Below are positions 15,371 to 18,356 of a stretch of 18,356 nt of DNA, piece by piece (the stretch's first letter is position 1; each line of letters starts with the position of its first letter). Source of the DNA: Betaproteobacteria bacterium UBA5216 (GTDB taxonomy: Bacteria > Pseudomonadota > Gammaproteobacteria > Burkholderiales > SG8-41); contig DHVE01000141.1 in NCBI GenBank assembly GCA_002412495.1, forward strand, positions 1 through 18,356. Reading direction: 5' to 3'. The translations under genes were made by a program, and so were the position numbers. The notes beneath the pieces are model-generated. The model was not told the DNA's origin. It saw only the letters and a program-made list of their open reading frames with translations, and did not search any database.

Positions 15371-16330
15371 TTGAAATTGCAACGGTGGTGTGCGGTGGCC
15401 GCGGTTTTCTGCGTGACGGGCGTGTCGGCGCAAAACTACCCGAGGAAACCCATACGCATGGTCATTACCTATCCGCCGGGCGGCAATACCGATCTGGTTG
15501 GTCGCGCGATGGCGGCCAAGCTCTCCGAGCAAATGGGCCAGCAGGTGGTGGTCGATAATCGCGGCGGCGCGGGGGGCGTGATGGGCAGCATGATCGCTGC
15601 GCAGGCCGCGCCGGACGGCTACACCATCATGCTCGGCACTTCCGCGGGCATGGTGGTGAATCCGCTGTTGTCGAGCAAGTTGCCGTATGACGCGCTGAAG
15701 GATTTTGCGCCGGTGAGCAACGTGATCATCGTGCCGCAACTGCTGGTGATCAATCCGCAGTTGCCGGTTAAGTCGATCAAGGATTTGATCGCGCTGGCGA
15801 AGGCCAAGCCCGGCACGCTCAACGCGGGTTCCAGCGGCGTCGGCACGCCGAATCACCTGGGCACCGAACTGCTGAAGGGGCTGGCCGGTATCAATATTGT
15901 GCACGTGCCGTACAAGGGCGGCGCGCAGGCGCTGACGGATGTGATGGGCGGGCAGATACAAATGGCGTTCAGCAGTATTCCGGCGGTGTTGCAGCACATC
16001 AAGGCGGGACGGCTCGTCGCGCTGGGCGTGGGCAGCGCCAAGCGTTCGGCCGCACTGCCCGCTGTGCAGGCCATTGGCGAAGTGGTGCCCGGCTATGAAT
16101 ACACCACCTGGTATGGCATCTTCGCACCGGTAAAAACGCCGCAAGCCATCGTCACGCGCCTGAATGCGGAAATCGTCAAGGGACTCGCCGCGCCGGAGAT
16201 ACATCAGCGCTTTGTCGCCAATGGCGGCGACCCCGCGCCGAGCACGCCGGATGAATTGCGCAAATACATGATTGAGGAATCCGCGCGCTGGGCGAAAACC
16301 ATCAAAGCGGCGGGAATCCGCATCGATTAG
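15371..16330 (+). CDS. Bug/TctC-family periplasmic substrate-binding protein
   Basis: A 319-residue solute receptor of the tripartite tricarboxylate transporter type. The TTG start at 15371, one base after the SDR stop, gives a good signal peptide MKLQRWCAVAAVFCVTGVSA with cleavage before QNYPRKPIRMV; GGGGAAG upstream can act as ribosome binding site. Family motifs are YPPGGNTDLVGR, DNRGGAGG, APDGYTIMLGT, PYDALKDFAPVS, VPYKGGAQALTDVMGGQIQ, the WYG ligand-loop stretch (YTTWYGIFAP) and the C-terminal WAKTIKAAGIRID. No tctA/tctB partner genes follow; a second, related Bug gene does, suggesting a tandem duplication. The ligand, probably a carboxylate, cannot be named from sequence. Confidence 0.94.
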   Translation: MKLQRWCAVAAVFCVTGVSAQNYPRKPIRMVITYPPGGNTDLVGRAMAAKLSEQMGQQVVVDNRGGAGGVMGSMIAAQAAPDGYTIMLGTSAGMVVNPLLSSKLPYDALKDFAPVSNVIIVPQLLVINPQLPVKSIKDLIALAKAKPGTLNAGSSGVGTPNHLGTELLKGLAGINIVHVPYKGGAQALTDVMGGQIQMAFSSIPAVLQHIKAGRLVALGVGSAKRSAALPAVQAIGEVVPGYEYTTWYGIFAPVKTPQAIVTRLNAEIVKGLAAPEIHQRFVANGGDPAPSTPDELRKYMIEESARWAKTIKAAGIRID

Positions 16331-16340
16331 CCGACGTCGT

Positions 16341-16385
16341 ATGAAACCAGTCCCGTTGTTGCTGTTGGCGCCGGTGCTCGCATGA
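16341..16385 (+). other. Signal-peptide remnant ending in an in-frame TGA, 5' part of the third Bug gene
   Basis: ATG at 16341 opens MKPVPLLLLAPVLA, a typical short signal peptide with basic start, Leu-rich core and a PVLA end. The next codon is TGA (16383-16385). The same frame then continues AQPVSKPASAVKSGR into the mature Bug protein. The stop therefore sits where signal peptidase would cut. A TGG codon there would give VLAWAQ. This is either a real nonsense mutation or a base-call error. Confidence 0.75.
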
Positions 16386-16394
16386 GCGCAACCC

Positions 16395-17303
16395 GTGTCA
16401 AAACCGGCGAGCGCCGTTAAGTCCGGACGCGTCGTGGTGGGTTATCCGCCAGGTGGCTCGTCTGACATACTCGGCCGCCTGGTCGCGCAGAAGCTCACCG
16501 AAAATACGGGACAGCAATTCATAGTCGATAACCGCCCCGGCGCGGCGGGCATGATCGGCGCTGACATCGTGGCGAAATCGCCGCCGGACGGCAATACGCT
16601 GATCGTGGTGCCCGCGACGCACGCGGTGAATCCGTCGCTCTACGCGAAAATGCCCTATGACAATCTGCGCGATTTGTCGCACGTGAGTTTGCTGGCGGAG
16701 TCGCCCTATGTGCTGGTGGTGCATCCAAGTCTGCCGGTCAAAAGCGCGCGTGAACTGGCGGAACTTGCGCGCAAAAGTCCCGGACAACTCAACTATGCGG
16801 CTGCGAGCCTCGGCGGATTGCCGCATCTCGCGGGCGAACTCTTCAACCAGATGAATCGCGTGAAAATCGCCGCGATTCCCTATAAGGGCGGCGCGCCGGC
16901 CACCATTGATCTGCTCGCCGGACATGTGCCGATCATGTTCAACAGCATGATCGCGTCGATTCCGCATGTGCGCGGCCACAAGCTGCGCGCGCTGGGCGTC
17001 ACCACCTTAAAACGCGCCAGCGTGTCACCCGAGGTGCCGACCATCGCGGAGCAGGGCATGCCCGGCTTTGATGTCTCCGGCTGGTACGGCGTGCTGTCGG
17101 CGCCGGGTTTGCCGCCGGAAATACTCGCGCGGCTGAATGCCGAAATAGGGCGCGGCATGCGTGATGCGGCGGTGATCAAACGGCTTGCGGGGGAAGGCGT
17201 GGATGTTGCGACTTCCACGCCGGAGGAATTTGCCGCGCGTATGCGCAGCGAAATGGAGCGCTGGGGGAAAGTGGTGCGGGCGGCAGGGATTAAGGCCGAG
17301 TAG
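16395..17303 (+). CDS. Bug/TctC-family substrate-binding protein lacking its signal peptide (possible pseudogene)
   Basis: The mature part of a Bug receptor is intact: GYPPGGSSDILGR, DNRPGAAGMIG, PPDGNTLIVVPATHAVNPSLY, PYKGGAPATIDLLAG, the ligand-loop stretch DVSGWYGVLSAPGLP and the C-terminal RWGKVVRAAGIKAE. Its natural start at 16341 is cut off by an in-frame TGA at 16383, so the longest uninterrupted frame begins at GTG 16395 (302 residues, no signal peptide, no Shine-Dalgarno). Re-initiation 12 bases after the TGA could yield a cytoplasmic product, which would not work as a periplasmic receptor. The rest of the frame shows no decay, so the lesion is recent or a sequencing error. It is the second of two tandem Bug genes, with ten bases between the previous stop and the original ATG. 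Confidence 0.8.
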   Translation: MSKPASAVKSGRVVVGYPPGGSSDILGRLVAQKLTENTGQQFIVDNRPGAAGMIGADIVAKSPPDGNTLIVVPATHAVNPSLYAKMPYDNLRDLSHVSLLAESPYVLVVHPSLPVKSARELAELARKSPGQLNYAAASLGGLPHLAGELFNQMNRVKIAAIPYKGGAPATIDLLAGHVPIMFNSMIASIPHVRGHKLRALGVTTLKRASVSPEVPTIAEQGMPGFDVSGWYGVLSAPGLPPEILARLNAEIGRGMRDAAVIKRLAGEGVDVATSTPEEFAARMRSEMERWGKVVRAAGIKAE

Positions 17304-17316
17304 TTCGAGCGTGTAT

Positions 17317-18135
17317 TTATGCAGTAAATCGCAGTTCGATACCCCGCACGCCCGGCAATCCTTCATACCGCGACTGCCAAGTCTCCCCGGCCTTAACCGG
17401 TAACGCGGCCGTAAGTGTGCCGGTGGTAATTATTTCGCCGGCGGCCAGCGGATCAAACGCCGCTTGCGTGGCGACGATATCCGCGAGAAATGCCAATGCC
17501 AGCGCGGGATGATCGAGCGCGTTGCTGCCTTGGCCGCGATCCATAACGTTGCCGTTGTTGCTCAGCGTCACGCTGCAATCGCGCAGTTGTTTGGTCAGTG
17601 CAGTTAACTGGTCAGGATTGATGCTCACCGGCGTGCCGACGACCAGCCGCCAATGCAGGGAAAAATCCGCCGCGAATTCCGCCGGGGTGCATTTCCAGTC
17701 GGCAAAATGACAGCAGACGATTTCGAAACTCGGCGCGACCCATTCGATAGCGCGCAATATTTCCACCGGGTCACGGCAATTCACCGGCACCGGGCCGCGC
17801 AGCTTGAAGGCGGTTTCGGGTTCGATCAACGGTTGCGAACTGTGCGCGAGCGATAGCGTGGCCTTGCCGTCGTTTGCGTAAACGATGGTGCGGTCGTAGA
17901 TCGGGTGCCAGATCGGCGAGGTCGCGCCGTACTGCGGCCAGATGTTGCGATTGGTGAAGCCGATTTTGCGGCCCAGGGTTTTTTCACCCCGTGCACGGCG
18001 CCGCTTGATAAGTTCGGCGCTGATGGCGTAGGCATCGTCCCAGTGGAACGCGGCATAACGCGCGGCGATGGAAGGCACGATGCGTCCGGCGTCCCATGCG
18101 GCCAGCAGTTCCGTGGCTATATCGGTGGTTAGCAT
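17317..18135 (-). CDS. 2-keto-4-pentenoate hydratase / fumarylacetoacetate hydrolase-family protein (MhpD-like)
   Basis: A 272-residue member of the FAH superfamily, close to 2-hydroxypenta-2,4-dienoate hydratases of aromatic meta-cleavage pathways and to related oxaloacetate/oxalocrotonate decarboxylases. Visible family residues are GRKIGFTN with Lys57, the metal-binding pair Glu105/Glu107 in LIEPETAFKL, and Glu138 in APSFEIVCCHF, followed by LSNNGNVMDRGQGSNALDHP and EIITTGTLTAALPVKAGE. The ATG at 18135 (MLTTDIATELLAAWDAGR) fits the family; an upstream in-frame start at 18180 would read through the hairpin repeat and is rejected. The gene converges with the Bug operon, the stops being 13 bases apart. 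The exact substrate is uncertain. Confidence 0.88.
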   Translation of the reverse strand: MLTTDIATELLAAWDAGRIVPSIAARYAAFHWDDAYAISAELIKRRRARGEKTLGRKIGFTNRNIWPQYGATSPIWHPIYDRTIVYANDGKATLSLAHSSQPLIEPETAFKLRGPVPVNCRDPVEILRAIEWVAPSFEIVCCHFADWKCTPAEFAADFSLHWRLVVGTPVSINPDQLTALTKQLRDCSVTLSNNGNVMDRGQGSNALDHPALALAFLADIVATQAAFDPLAAGEIITTGTLTAALPVKAGETWQSRYEGLPGVRGIELRFTA

Positions 18136-18148
18136 CGCTTTTTTAAAA

Positions 18149-18219
18149 CCTTTCGACGCAGATTTACGCAGATGAACCACGATTTAATCCGCGTAAATCC
18201 GCGCAATCTGCGTCAAAGG
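18149..18219. repeat. Imperfect inverted repeat (GCAGATTTACGC-type) upstream of the hydratase gene
   Basis: The left arm 18149-18173 (CCTTTCGACGCAGATTTACG...) pairs with the right arm 18187-18219 (...AATCTGCGTCAAAGG), with internal gaps. Within the arms, direct repeats of the type (A)CGCAGAT and CCGCG(T)AAATCCGCG recur. No coding potential is seen. It resembles dispersed palindromic elements of environmental genomes. In the hydratase mRNA it would form a hairpin 14 bases before the start codon. Confidence 0.6.
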
Positions 18220-18356
18220 GTTTGACGTGGGTATTGTGTTTCAAGTATTTGTTTTTAAACGATTATTTTGCACATCGAAATGTGATGTTATGGTGGCCTT
18301 TTGGTTGTAATCTCTATGTACACCATCGTTTTTCATGAAAGCAAAATATGATCGAT
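18220..18356. other. AT-rich intergenic end of window, possible start of a further plus-strand gene
   Basis: This stretch is clearly richer in A and T than the coding DNA around it and holds no complete gene. TGTTTTTAAACGAT at 18250-18263 repeats the sequence upstream of the SDR operon. An ATG at 18335 opens MKAKYDR to the edge and could begin a plus-strand gene; too little is visible to judge. A second ATG at 18316 closes after 11 codons. Confidence 0.3.

Noticed and set aside
15140..16204. 354-codon minus-strand frame opposite the SDR end and the first tandem Bug gene
   Set aside because: Arg/His-rich shadow; the plus-strand genes have intact catalytic and binding motifs.
16383..16385. Selenocysteine or other recoding at the TGA of the third Bug gene
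   Set aside because: It lies in a signal peptide, has no clear downstream hairpin of the bacterial SECIS type, and a simple nonsense change or base-call error is more likely.
17304..17316. Terminator between the convergent Bug and hydratase genes
   Set aside because: The short gap shows no stem-loop or T-run on either strand.
18136..18180. N-terminal extension of the hydratase (MVHLRKSASKGFKKA)
   Set aside because: It is encoded by the hairpin repeat arm and is absent from the family pattern; the ATG at 18135 is preferred.

Overview
The window is a GC-rich chromosomal segment that looks betaproteobacterial, most likely Burkholderiales-like. The support is a set of three Bug-family (TctC) periplasmic binding proteins, a RelA with an inactivated hydrolase domain, the recJ/RpfE-family pair beside lolCD, and a dispersed repeat resembling the dRS3 family of beta-proteobacteria. 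No marker in the window fixes a genus. Most of the sequence is ordinary housekeeping DNA. I see no phage, transposase, CRISPR array, tRNA or rRNA.

Layout. (1) 1-3980, minus strand: an RpfE-family protein of unknown function, recJ, and prfB (release factor 2), which runs off the left edge. prfB carries the autoregulatory +1 frameshift site. A MITE-like inverted repeat lies between recJ and prfB. (2) 4056-5988, plus strand: lolC-lolD, the lipoprotein-release ABC transporter, overlapping by 8 bp and with no lolE in the window. (3) 9658 down to 6002, minus strand: DUF2062 membrane protein, AlkA-type DNA glycosylase, two-TM potassium channel with an RCK domain, a small membrane protein and a divergent Bug protein. 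(4) 9821-14481, plus strand: comEC (DNA uptake channel) and relA (ppGpp synthetase). (5) 14557-17303, plus strand: an SDR oxidoreductase followed at once by two tandem Bug proteins. A convergent 2-keto-4-pentenoate hydratase-like gene (18135-17317) faces them. This block looks like a small catabolic and solute-sensing cluster. The right edge holds a hairpin repeat and perhaps the first codons of another gene.

How the genes relate. recJ (repair), the AlkA-like glycosylase (alkylation repair) and comEC (DNA uptake) are DNA-metabolism genes. prfB and relA belong to translation and the stringent response. lolCD serves outer-membrane lipoprotein sorting. The three Bug genes have no tctA/tctB membrane partners nearby and are therefore orphan receptors. 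The SDR and hydratase suggest oxidation and hydration of a keto or hydroxy acid, but no substrate can be named.

The most unusual features are an in-frame TGA that cuts the signal peptide of the third Bug gene exactly at the expected cleavage site; the inverted-repeat elements at 1100-1179 and 18149-18219; several -10 boxes so close to start codons that leaderless mRNAs are likely; a G8 homopolymer inside relA; and a short tandem heptamer that lengthens a RecJ linker. I found no convincing new multi-gene system.
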